Assembly: GCA_035561515.1 (NCBI GenBank)
Contig: DATMXP010000013.1
Location: 62,001 to 126,000, forward strand
DNA from: Terriglobales bacterium
Lineage (GTDB): Bacteria > Acidobacteriota > Terriglobia > Terriglobales > Acidobacteriaceae
Length of the DNA stretch: 64,000 bases
Direction: 5' to 3'
Made by a program: the position numbers and the translations under genes. Each line of letters opens with the position of its first letter. Position 1 is the first letter of the stretch. Positions 9,434-18,189 of this stretch are shown here, one piece after another. A model generated the notes under the pieces. The model made no database searches, was not told where the DNA came from, and worked only from the letters and a program-made list of their open reading frames with translations.

Positions 9434-12400
9434 ATGAAACACCCCCTTAAGCTGTACTTCGCAGGATTGCTGGTGCTCTTTTCTCTCACGGTATCAGGGG
9501 CTTGGGCCCAGGTTGATATGGGATCTATTCAGGGCACCGTCAAGGATGCGACTGGCGCCGTGATCCCCGGCGCACAAGTCACACTTACAGAAATCAACAA
9601 ATCGGTTACTCGAACGGCGGTGAGCCGTGACGATGGTACTTACATCTTCACACCCTTGCCGATTGGTAAGTATCGTGTCGAGGTTGAGCAGAAAGGCTAC
9701 AAGAAGGCGCGCAGTGTTGATATAGAGTTGAGTATCCAGCAGCAGCGCCTGGTTGATTTCACGATGGCAGTTGGCGGCGCCGATGAAGTGATGGACGTGA
9801 CTGCCGAAGCCCCTCTGCTGCAAACTCAGGACGCTTCGGTCGGTGCGGTTGCTACGCAGGTTCAAATCAACAATCTTCCGCTGAACGGACGCAATTACAC
9901 CTTCCTTGCGCAATTGAATGCCGGTGTTACGAGTCAGGTCGCGTCACGAAATCTTGAAAAGAGTGGCAGTTTCGTTGCCAACGGTCTGAGCAGCGTCCAT
10001 AACAACTACATCCTGGACGGAATCGACAACAACAATGACACAGTCGACTTCCTGAACGGCGCAGCCTATGTGAATCTGCCTCCGCCGGATGCAATCCAGG
10101 AGTTCAAACTTCAGACGAGCAACTTCAGTGCCGAGTTCGGGCGAGCGGGCGGTGCCGTCATTAATGCGGCCATCAAGTCGGGGACGAACCAGTTCCACGG
10201 CAGCGCGTGGGAGTTCATTCGTAATGACAAGTTGGACGCAACGGGTCTCGACCAGTACTTTATTGCTCCGGCAAATAAGAGGAAAGGCAATCTAAAGAGG
10301 AACCAGTTCGGAGTTTCGGCTGGTGGACCTATCCGGAAAAACAAAACCTTCATTTTTGGAGATTACGAAGGAACGAGAATCCGCACCGGCGCCGCCTACA
10401 GGGCGACGATTCCTACGGTTCAGGAAGCAACAAGCGGGTTCACTGATTTTCGCGATCAGTTCGCGCCCATCACCGCGACGGCGAGAGACCTGTTGGGGCG
10501 GACGTTCAATGTGGCGACGATTCTTGATCCAGCAACAACGCGTACAGTTACGGCAGGTCAGGTTGATCCGGTTACCGGATTGACTGCTACCGCCAACGGT
10601 TATGTGCGTGATCCGTTCTATACGAACGGAAGCGTTGCCGGGATTACCGATTTCACGGCACTGACGCAGTACCTGAATCAACTCCCAGCCAGTCGGCTGA
10701 ACGCGAACGCAGTCAGGTTACTGCAACTATATCCTGCGGCAAACGCGCCTGGTGTCCTGAACAACTACCAGGTTACGCGCACGCAACTGGATGACAACAA
10801 TCACTTCGATGTGCGCGTGGATCAGCATTTCAGCAACAACGACCAGATGTTTGGGCGCGTTAGTTACAGCAGAAGGTCAGGGTTGATACCCCCTCCTTTT
10901 GACGGTGATGGAGCCAGCTACTCCTTCGGTACCGGAAACGTGCATGACAGATCGTTGAATATCGCGGTGAGCGAGACGCATACTTTTTCGCCCACGATGA
11001 TCAATGAGTTGCGGTTCGGTTTCAGTCACCTATTCACCTCCATTGAGCCCCCCAGCGAGAATACGGCGAAGGGTCTCGCGGACAAATACGGTATCCCGGG
11101 GGTGGACAACGGCGGCTTGCCATCCATCTACGTAAGGGGGCCGAGCGCTGCTCTTACTCCGCTCGGACTGCAGGGCTATGAGTACCCGAACCGGCGCACC
11201 AGTGACACACTCCAATTAACCGAGAATCTGACCAAACTCACGGGAGCGCATACTTTTAAGACCGGAGTCGAGTATCAGCGAATGAGTTTTCCGTGGAGTG
11301 CCCCGCCGTATCCTGCGGGATGGTTCACGTTCAATGGCTACACCGGGATTCCAAATCTGACGAACGGGGTTGGCATGGCGGATCTTCTGTTGAATCCGAT
11401 CGCAGCTACCGTTCCCAATGGCGTGGATTTCGTGGGAGGCGCGAGTGCTCTCTCGGTTTCGAGCGTTTACGAGCCTGACGATCTTCGCCACTACTTCGGA
11501 GCATACTTTCAGGACGACTGGAGAGTCACCCCGAGTCTGACCCTCAACATGGGTTTGCGCTGGGAGTACTTTGGCAGCCTTCAGGAAGCGAACGGAAGAC
11601 AAGCGGGCTTGATGTCCACAGATGGACTGACGGCTGAGTATGTGATTTCGTCAGAGCAAAAAGACGTCCCACTTTCTCCCGCCTTCACATCGTTGCTGGC
11701 GAGCAATAACATCCCCCTCAGGTACGTGGATGGATCAAGCATTCTCGACACACCTCTTACAAATTTCGCGCCTCGCATCGGCTTGTCTTATCAGGTGACT
11801 CCGAAGATTGTCGGACGGGCAAGCTACGGAATGTTCTATGGCGGGTTCGAGAATCTGGGTGGAGCGCCAGACCCGAGTTCGAACTACCCCTTTGCCGTGA
11901 ACCTCTCATTCATTGCACCCAACTCGGTTACACCGATGACTTATGCCGATGGCAATCGGGGAACGCTTGAAGTTGGTCTGACTTCAGCAAATCCGGACCC
12001 GGCGAGTCCCAATTTCAGGCCGCAAGGCTTGAGCCTGATCGCGTTCCAGAAAGACTGGCGGACCGCGTATACACAGCAGTGGAACGCGTCTGTTCAGTAT
12101 CTGCTGACGCCGAACCAGACGATGACTGCCGCTTATGTCGGCAACAACACTCACCACATGCTGAACGGCGCCCAGATTAATCAGCCAACCCAGATACTTC
12201 CTCCGGGAACAGACATGAAGCCGTACCTTCAGTTCCCGGATCTGGCCCGCAACCTCAATTTCCTGACGACCAACGGGTCTGCCTATTACCACGCGCTCCA
12301 GGTAAGCTTTGAGCGCAGGTCCAGCAAGGGATTGAATCTGCTGGCCAACTACACGCGCTCTGTCTGTAAGAGCAACAACCGCAACATTCTCAATATTGGG

Positions 12401-13051
12401 GAAGCAGTTTTTGCCCAAGCCTATATGCTGCCCGGATGGGGATTAGACAAGGCTTATGCATACTGTGGCAGCGATTCTCCTAACATCTTCCACGCGAGCG
12501 GAGTTTGGGAACTTCCGATCGGCAAAGGCAAACCGGTTGCCGGAGACGCTTCGGGTATTCTCGATGCGTTTATCGGCGGCTGGAGCGCACAGTGGATCTA
12601 CACACTGCAGGACGGATTCCCGTTCTCCATCGGGTGCAATCCGGGCACGAATGCCGCGTTCGGATGTTATGCATTGGTGGTTCCCGGGCAGGATCTTTAT
12701 CTGAATCAGGGACCTCACGGAATCACTCAGTTCCTGAATCCTGCAGCGTTTCAGAATCCTCCGACGGCTACGACGATCGGTCAGAGCGACTTTTCGCCGC
12801 TGGGAGGGCCGCCGACTCAGGCGCATGGACCCGGCTTCCAGAACCTGGACTTCTCCATGTTCAAGAAATTCCAGACTTCGGAAACGACAAACCTGGAATT
12901 CCGTGGAGAGTTCTACAACTTCCTCAACCATCCGAACTTCGGGAATAGTTTCAGAACACTTGATTTCCGCAACACTGCGACATTCGGCCAGATTACGGGT
13001 ACTCGCGGAACCGGCCGGCAAGTCCAGTTGGCGCTGAAGTTCTATTGGTAG
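9434..13051 (+). CDS. TonB-dependent receptor, Oar-like, with carboxypeptidase regulatory-like domain
   Basis: An outer-membrane transporter of 1205 residues. A signal peptide ends in AWAQ. It is followed by a carboxypeptidase-regulatory-like/CnaB-type beta-sandwich (about 30-115) beginning GSIQGTVKDATGAVIPGA. A plug domain comes next (NNLPLNGRNYTFLAQL region, then SNFSAEFGRAGGAVIN), and the rest is a long beta-barrel ending in LALKFYW with a terminal aromatic. This arrangement is typical of the Oar-like receptors expanded in Acidobacteriota, many linked to carbohydrate uptake. Its operator (9362) and place between galK and the GH30 gene point to import of galactan oligosaccharides. No SusD-like lipoprotein is present. 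A terminator follows at 13074. Confidence 0.93.
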   Translation: MKHPLKLYFAGLLVLFSLTVSGAWAQVDMGSIQGTVKDATGAVIPGAQVTLTEINKSVTRTAVSRDDGTYIFTPLPIGKYRVEVEQKGYKKARSVDIELSIQQQRLVDFTMAVGGADEVMDVTAEAPLLQTQDASVGAVATQVQINNLPLNGRNYTFLAQLNAGVTSQVASRNLEKSGSFVANGLSSVHNNYILDGIDNNNDTVDFLNGAAYVNLPPPDAIQEFKLQTSNFSAEFGRAGGAVINAAIKSGTNQFHGSAWEFIRNDKLDATGLDQYFIAPANKRKGNLKRNQFGVSAGGPIRKNKTFIFGDYEGTRIRTGAAYRATIPTVQEATSGFTDFRDQFAPITATARDLLGRTFNVATILDPATTRTVTAGQVDPVTGLTATANGYVRDPFYTNGSVAGITDFTALTQYLNQLPASRLNANAVRLLQLYPAANAPGVLNNYQVTRTQLDDNNHFDVRVDQHFSNNDQMFGRVSYSRRSGLIPPPFDGDGASYSFGTGNVHDRSLNIAVSETHTFSPTMINELRFGFSHLFTSIEPPSENTAKGLADKYGIPGVDNGGLPSIYVRGPSAALTPLGLQGYEYPNRRTSDTLQLTENLTKLTGAHTFKTGVEYQRMSFPWSAPPYPAGWFTFNGYTGIPNLTNGVGMADLLLNPIAATVPNGVDFVGGASALSVSSVYEPDDLRHYFGAYFQDDWRVTPSLTLNMGLRWEYFGSLQEANGRQAGLMSTDGLTAEYVISSEQKDVPLSPAFTSLLASNNIPLRYVDGSSILDTPLTNFAPRIGLSYQVTPKIVGRASYGMFYGGFENLGGAPDPSSNYPFAVNLSFIAPNSVTPMTYADGNRGTLEVGLTSANPDPASPNFRPQGLSLIAFQKDWRTAYTQQWNASVQYLLTPNQTMTAAYVGNNTHHMLNGAQINQPTQILPPGTDMKPYLQFPDLARNLNFLTTNGSAYYHALQVSFERRSSKGLNLLANYTRSVCKSNNRNILNIGEAVFAQAYMLPGWGLDKAYAYCGSDSPNIFHASGVWELPIGKGKPVAGDASGILDAFIGGWSAQWIYTLQDGFPFSIGCNPGTNAAFGCYALVVPGQDLYLNQGPHGITQFLNPAAFQNPPTATTIGQSDFSPLGGPPTQAHGPGFQNLDFSMFKKFQTSETTNLEFRGEFYNFLNHPNFGNSFRTLDFRNTATFGQITGTRGTGRQVQLALKFYW

Positions 13052-13073
13052 ATTTTGTCCCACTCCTCCAACG

Positions 13074-13110
13074 GGCAGTCCGGTTTAAAACAGGACTGCC
13101 TTTTTTTTCT
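13074..13110 (+). terminator. Rho-independent terminator after the TonB receptor
   Basis: An 8-bp perfect stem GGCAGTCC (13074-13081) with GGACTGCC (13093-13100) is followed directly by eight T. It lies only 31 bases before the GH30 start. Confidence 0.9.
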
Positions 13111-13141
13111 GTTCGCATATCTTGCAGCAAGGAATGAACTC

Positions 13142-14668
13142 ATGAAGACAAGACTTCTTGCTCTCGCGTTTGCGATGACCATTTTGTTCAACAGCAGTGC
13201 GGGAGCGAATTCAGACAAGCTACAAGAATCACGGCGGACCGAGTCTGTGGTTGCTGTCGATCCGTCCCGTACTTTAAGCACCTGGGAGGGGTGGGGCAGT
13301 TCTCTTTCATGGTGGGCACGCGCTATCGGCGGCACTGAGAACAGCGATTTCTACGCGGATTTGATCTATTCGCTGAAGTCGACGAAGGGCTATCCAGGGC
13401 TAGGACTAAACATTGTTCGCTACAACCTCGGAGGTGGCGGGGTGGGGCAGCCTGGAGAAAACAAGGGGCCAAAGCTTGAATGGCAGATGGACATCTCCGG
13501 CTACTGGGTCGACGGAAGAACTTCTGACCCAAACTCCAATGGTTGGAATTGGTCTCTCGATTCGAATCAACGGGCGATGATGCTCATGGCGCGAGACCGC
13601 GGCGCCAATGTCTTTGAGCTATTTTCCGACTCGCCAATGTGGTGGATGAATAGCAATCGCAGCACCGCCGGCAGTGTGGATGGACGAGACTGCCTGGAGG
13701 TTTCAAAACGGAGCGACTTTGCAACGTATCTTGCCACTGTTGCGCGCTATGCCGCCGATCATTGGGGCATTAAGTTCAGTTCGGTAGAACCTTTCAATGA
13801 GCCGTCAGCCGATTGGTGGAAATATCCGGTTCGGCAGGAGGGTTGTCATTTCGAGAGGAATACACAGCAAGTCATCATTCCCATGTTGCGCAAGGCCCTG
13901 GATGATGTCGGGTTAAACGAAGTAGTGATCGCGGCCGCCGACGAGAACGACATGGAAGCCGCCCTGGGGACGTGGAACGAATACACGGCTTCAACACGCA
14001 GGACAGTCGGCAAGGTCAACGTGCATGGCTACTACCGAGGTGCGGAGCCATACCGCGGCAAAGGCCGCGTTGCTCTAAGGCGTGCAGTTGGAAACAAGAG
14101 GGTATGGGTGTCCGAGTATGGCGAACCAGACGCGTCGGGGCTCACAATGTCGGAAAGCATCGTGCAAGATATTCGCGGTCTCAGCCCAAGCGCCTGGGTG
14201 TACTGGCAACCAGTGGAGCCAGACGTCGAAGCCTATGGTTGGGGCATGATGAACGCGAACTACGTTGACACAAGCGACAAGCCAAACGCCAATGCCACAA
14301 CGCCGCTGGTGCGCATAAATCGCAAATTCTTTGTGTATGGTCAATTCACACGGTTCATTCGTCCGGGTTACCAAATAATTCCAATCCGAGACGAACATTC
14401 GATTGCGGCGTATGACTCGAAGTCAAACCGGCTTGTCGTTGTTACGGTCAATTCCGGCAAGGAGCGGACCGTAAATTTCGACCTGTCGGCATTTCGCAAG
14501 ATCGGCCGGATCGTTCAACAAGTCGCAACCACGACGGCGCCCGGAAATGGGGTTCCGGATTGGCTGCAGCACTCGAGTACGCTATCCGTCGATCCGACAG
14601 GGAAGATGCTCCGTTCTGTGTTGCATCCGAACAGTATTTACACGTTTGTGTTCGAGGCCCGGCGGTGA
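13142..14668 (+). CDS. Exported GH30 endo-beta-1,6-galactanase-like enzyme
   Basis: A glycoside hydrolase family 30 protein, probably subfamily 5, whose known members cut beta-1,6-galactan side chains of arabinogalactan. The start is ATG 13142, with AAGGA 8 bases upstream and a signal peptide following. An earlier in-frame start would run through the terminator. Length is 508 residues. GWGSSLSWWA near the mature N terminus is typical of the subfamily. The acid/base is Glu220 in EPFNEPSADWW, followed by QEGCHF as in fungal endo-1,6-galactanases. The nucleophile is Glu325 in VWVSEYGE. A C-terminal beta-sandwich follows. The stop codon overlaps the lacI operator. Transcription must pass the preceding terminator or start from an unrecognised promoter. 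Confidence 0.85.
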   Translation: MKTRLLALAFAMTILFNSSAGANSDKLQESRRTESVVAVDPSRTLSTWEGWGSSLSWWARAIGGTENSDFYADLIYSLKSTKGYPGLGLNIVRYNLGGGGVGQPGENKGPKLEWQMDISGYWVDGRTSDPNSNGWNWSLDSNQRAMMLMARDRGANVFELFSDSPMWWMNSNRSTAGSVDGRDCLEVSKRSDFATYLATVARYAADHWGIKFSSVEPFNEPSADWWKYPVRQEGCHFERNTQQVIIPMLRKALDDVGLNEVVIAAADENDMEAALGTWNEYTASTRRTVGKVNVHGYYRGAEPYRGKGRVALRRAVGNKRVWVSEYGEPDASGLTMSESIVQDIRGLSPSAWVYWQPVEPDVEAYGWGMMNANYVDTSDKPNANATTPLVRINRKFFVYGQFTRFIRPGYQIIPIRDEHSIAAYDSKSNRLVVVTVNSGKERTVNFDLSAFRKIGRIVQQVATTTAPGNGVPDWLQHSSTLSVDPTGKMLRSVLHPNSIYTFVFEARR

Positions 14669-14703
14669 AAGCGGTTACGTTCCCGCTTTAAAGGTGCTAT
14701 ATT
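14668..14703 (+). promoter_or_regulatory. lacI promoter with autoregulatory LacI-type operator 4
   Basis: The core operator GCGGTTACGTTCCCGC occupies 14671-14686, within a longer inverted repeat AAAGCGG/CCGCTTT. A -35-like TTACGT (14675-14680) lies inside it. An extended -10 TGCTATATT (hexamer TATATT, 14698-14703) follows with a 17-base spacer. A bound repressor would block the -35, so autorepression is likely. Confidence 0.8.
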
Positions 14704-14726
14704 CGGGGCATTAAACGTCGATTCTT

Positions 14727-15863
14727 GTGAAGACACGCGAAAATCTGGCAAAAGGTCAGAAGGAACCGCAAGCCAAGAGCTCGGTCCAAAAGCCTGTTGG
14801 CATCAAAGACATTGCTCTGGCGCTGGGCGTGTCAATCGGCACAGTAGATCGTGCATTGCACGGACGCGGACGCATCAACCCGATTACCCGTGATCGCGTG
14901 CTTAAGATGGCGCAAACGTTGGGTTACCGACCCAATCTTGCGGCCCGGTACCTGAAATCGCCTCGTCAACTTCGCATTTCCGTTCATCTTCCTGCGCAAA
15001 TTGCGTCTTTCTTTGATGCCCTTCGCGAGGGAATCCGTGAAGCAGCAGCGCCATTCGATTCGGCCATTGACTTGTGTTTTCGGACGCATCCCAAGCTTGG
15101 CGAGGGAGATGCAGCCCTGTTTGCGCAGGCTCTGGAAGATGGGAGCAAGGGGGTCATCATCGCTCCCGGCCATCCGGCAGAACTCAAACCCTGGATTCGC
15201 AAGGCTGCACAGAAAAAGACTCCAGTCGTGTGTGTCGCAACCGATGCACCCGGAACTGACCGGCTCACCGCGGTGTCGGCAGACCCGTTCACAAGCGGTG
15301 CTATTGTGGGCGAGTTGTTTGGACGGATGGTTCCGGATAAGGGTGGAATCGGTGTTGTGACCGGAGATCTGTCAACATTCGATCACTCGGAGAAGTTGCG
15401 CGGCCTGGAAAGCAGTCTCTTTGCGACGAACCGGCGACTTACCGTTTGCGCAGTAATCGAGGCGCACGACGATGAGAACGAAGCGTATCACCGTACAAAG
15501 AAGTTGTTGCTGGGTGACCGGAAACTGCGGGCGATCTACGTCAGCACAGCAAACTCCGTAGGAGTAATCCGCGCTGCGGAGGAAGTGGATCCACAACGTA
15601 AGGTAGCGCTCGTTACCACTGACCTATTTCCGGAGCTCATTGCACCCTTAAAGTCCGAGCGGATACTTGCCACCATCCACCAGCGTCCCAAAACGCAAGG
15701 GAGGATGGCCCTCGAGGCACTGTTCCAATACCTGGCGGAAGGTAAATGTCCGCCGCCTCGCATCCGGTTGAACCCCCATATAGTGATGCGTAGCAACCTC
15801 GATCTGTTCCTGGAGAGAAGACCATGGGAATCCGAGTGGACGGGCCAAGAACAGGTGTCATGA
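14727..15863 (+). CDS. LacI-family transcriptional regulator of the galactan locus
   Basis: A DNA-binding repressor of 378 residues. After a charged N-terminal extension of about 24 residues comes the LacI helix-turn-helix (IKDIALALGVSIGTVDRALHG). The hinge helix (PNLAARYLKS) and a periplasmic-binding-protein-like sugar-sensing domain follow. The start is GTG 14727, 24 bases after the predicted -10. It sits between the GH30 gene and the GH2 operon. The six palindromes of one type near its targets, one over its own promoter, make it the obvious cognate regulator. The inducer is probably galactose or an oligosaccharide of the degraded polymer, but this cannot be seen directly. Confidence 0.92.
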   Translation: MKTRENLAKGQKEPQAKSSVQKPVGIKDIALALGVSIGTVDRALHGRGRINPITRDRVLKMAQTLGYRPNLAARYLKSPRQLRISVHLPAQIASFFDALREGIREAAAPFDSAIDLCFRTHPKLGEGDAALFAQALEDGSKGVIIAPGHPAELKPWIRKAAQKKTPVVCVATDAPGTDRLTAVSADPFTSGAIVGELFGRMVPDKGGIGVVTGDLSTFDHSEKLRGLESSLFATNRRLTVCAVIEAHDDENEAYHRTKKLLLGDRKLRAIYVSTANSVGVIRAAEEVDPQRKVALVTTDLFPELIAPLKSERILATIHQRPKTQGRMALEALFQYLAEGKCPPPRIRLNPHIVMRSNLDLFLERRPWESEWTGQEQVS

Positions 15864-15911
15864 AGTCCAATCAAAAGGTGTAAATAACTCTTTCTTCGGT
15901 TTAGATCATGG

Positions 15912-15962
15912 TTGACACCTATAGAGCGGTGTGGCTTAATTGTGTTGCGGTAACGTACACGC
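15912..15962 (+). promoter_or_regulatory. GH2-operon promoter with LacI-type operator 5
   Basis: TTGACA (15912-15917) and CTTAAT (15935-15940) are spaced by 17 bases. GCGGTAACGTACACGC at 15947-15962 begins at the expected transcription start. It is identical to operators 1 and 2. Confidence 0.85.
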
Positions 15963-15980
15963 TAGGAGCTAAGCGGACGA

Positions 15981-18101
15981 ATGATGAATTCTCGAAGAGA
16001 GTTCCTGGCCGGATTTTCCGGCATGCTGGCAGTCACCTCGTTACCAGTAGCTGCGCTTGCGACAACTGATTTTGGAATTGCTGAGGCAAGCGGTACCTGT
16101 ACTGAAAGAATTGACCTCAATGGAACCTGGCGGTTCCAGCTAGATCCGGATTCGAGCGGCGTTACAAGGAAGCTCCAGGAGAGTGATGCCGATACCTCGG
16201 CCTGGAACAGCGTAATGGTGCCGCACACGTGGCAAATCAACCAAGATTCCGCCGACTATTACGGTAATGCCTGGTACCGGCGAGAGTTCGAAGCGAGTCC
16301 GGAGTGGGCAGGAAAAATCGTACGAATCGAGTTTGAAGCGGTATTCCACTCGGCGACCGTGTGGGTGAATGGGCGCAAGGCTGGCGAGCACCTGCGCAAA
16401 GGCTACACGGCTTTCGCTTTCGATATCACTCCACTACTACGTTATGACGCCCCCAACGTGGTTGTAGTGCAGGCCAACAACCTATTTGACGAAGCGATGT
16501 TGCCGCGAGGCCGGTCCAGCGATTGGACACACGACGGTGGCATGTACCGTCCGGTAAGTCTGCTGGTGACGCCCAAAGTCTATATAGAACGGGTAATCGT
16601 CGACTCCGTTCCTAACCTGAACGCAAAGACGGCTGAGCTCAGCATTTCCGCCGTGATTCATAACGGAGGCACAAAGCCCTGGAGGGGGACGGTCGCTTAT
16701 CGGGTTGAGGAAGATGCGGTCAAAACAGCTGTCGAGAAGAGCCAAGCAGTTTTGACGACAGTCAAGCCCGGCGAGTCGGCTACGATCGCGCTGCCTAAGG
16801 GCGTGATTCGGGATGTCAAGCTATGGCACTTCGACCATCCGAACCTGTACGCGTTGACGGCGGAGATTGCAGGAAAGGACAATCCGGAGCATCAGTTAAC
16901 GACGACCTTTGGTGTTCGCAGCATCGAGGTAAAAGAAGGAGCCTTCTATCTGAACGGTGAGCGCGTGCGCTTGATGGGCGTTGAGCGTATGGCGGGCAGT
17001 AATCCGGAATTCGGCATGGCGGAACCAACCTCATGGATCGTTCACGACCACGACGACATGAAGGAGCTGAATTGCATCTTCACACGCGTTCATTGGCCGC
17101 AAGACAAGCGTGTTCTCGACTACTGCGATCGCCACGGCATCCTCATTCAAACGGAGGTGCCGACATGGGGGCCAAACACCTTCAAGGACATGCGAGATAA
17201 GCCATCCCCGGAAATCATGGAGAATGGCTTGGAGCAACTGCGCGAGATGGTTGCGCACGACCGCAATCATCCGAGCATCTTCTCGTGGGGTCTGTGCAAT
17301 GAAATCGGGGGGCAGAACCCACCGGCCTACAACTTTGCCAAGCGGATGTTGGAGGAGGCTAAAAAGCTGGATCCGCGCCGGCTGTGCTCCTATGCATCGA
17401 ACTCTCTGCAGTCCACACCTGACAAAGACGTATCCGCTCTGATGGATTTCATTGAGTGGAACGAGTATTACGAGACGTGGTATCCAGGGACTCCGGACAG
17501 CGTGCGGAAGAACCTTGCGGAGATCGCAAAGACATTTCCGGGTAAGCCGATCGTTATCTCAGAGTATGGGTACTGCGCGTGCACGGTAGACCGGCCCGAG
17601 GGAGACCAGCGTCGCATCGAGATCCTTAACGATCACGATCGTGTATTTCGCGAATCGGCTGCTGTTGGTGGCCTGATCTTCTTTTGCTACAACGACTATC
17701 GCACCCACGTCGGAGACAAAGGCGTTGGTGTTATGAAACAACGTGTTCACGGTGTGGTGGATCTGTTTGGAGCACGCAAGGAGTCGTACGAAGTCCTGCG
17801 TCACGAATCGAGCCCCGTCGAAAGCATCCGGGTGAAGGGGCATCCCGGCTCATTTACGGTCAGCATTAGAAATCGCAACTCTGTCCCTGCATACGCATTA
17901 ATCGGCTACAAGTTACGGGCAATTCTTTACGGCCCCGGCGAGATTCCATTAGAGCGTCGTGAAGTAGCGCTTCCTGATATGGCTTCGGGTCAGGATGTCT
18001 CCATACCGATTATGTTCGGTGAAAAGGGTGCAATGCGGGTTCAGTTTGATGTCTTACGCCCGACCGGCTTTTCAGCACGCACGCACGTTTGGAAACCATA
18101 A
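15981..18101 (+). CDS. Tat-exported GH2 glycosidase
   Basis: A family 2 glycoside hydrolase (beta-galactosidase/beta-glucuronidase/beta-mannosidase group), 706 residues. It starts with a twin-arginine signal (SRREFLAGF, ending ALA), so it is probably exported folded. The sugar-binding and immunoglobulin-like domains cover about 35-310 (LNGTWRFQLD, NAWYRREF). The TIM barrel holds acid/base Glu441 in LCNEIGG and nucleophile Glu528 in VISEYGY. A C-terminal beta-domain follows. It is first gene of an operon with the DUF5107-TPR, MFS, GH59 and SGNH genes under operator 5. Given the locus, beta-galactosidase or beta-glucuronidase activity is most plausible; the sequence alone does not decide. Confidence 0.9.
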   Translation: MMNSRREFLAGFSGMLAVTSLPVAALATTDFGIAEASGTCTERIDLNGTWRFQLDPDSSGVTRKLQESDADTSAWNSVMVPHTWQINQDSADYYGNAWYRREFEASPEWAGKIVRIEFEAVFHSATVWVNGRKAGEHLRKGYTAFAFDITPLLRYDAPNVVVVQANNLFDEAMLPRGRSSDWTHDGGMYRPVSLLVTPKVYIERVIVDSVPNLNAKTAELSISAVIHNGGTKPWRGTVAYRVEEDAVKTAVEKSQAVLTTVKPGESATIALPKGVIRDVKLWHFDHPNLYALTAEIAGKDNPEHQLTTTFGVRSIEVKEGAFYLNGERVRLMGVERMAGSNPEFGMAEPTSWIVHDHDDMKELNCIFTRVHWPQDKRVLDYCDRHGILIQTEVPTWGPNTFKDMRDKPSPEIMENGLEQLREMVAHDRNHPSIFSWGLCNEIGGQNPPAYNFAKRMLEEAKKLDPRRLCSYASNSLQSTPDKDVSALMDFIEWNEYYETWYPGTPDSVRKNLAEIAKTFPGKPIVISEYGYCACTVDRPEGDQRRIEILNDHDRVFRESAAVGGLIFFCYNDYRTHVGDKGVGVMKQRVHGVVDLFGARKESYEVLRHESSPVESIRVKGHPGSFTVSIRNRNSVPAYALIGYKLRAILYGPGEIPLERREVALPDMASGQDVSIPIMFGEKGAMRVQFDVLRPTGFSARTHVWKP

Positions 18102-18189
18102 TGAGCGGTTCAATTCGCGCATTCGCGGGAGCTGTTACACCTTACCGCTGTTCGCAGTGGTTAATTGAGCGCTATCCAGGGGACTTGGT

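Noticed and set aside
18131..18150. Possible seventh LacI-type operator before the DUF5107 gene
   Set aside because: The minus strand reads GCGGTAAGG then diverges from the palindrome; the second half-site is missing and the gene is already within an operon.
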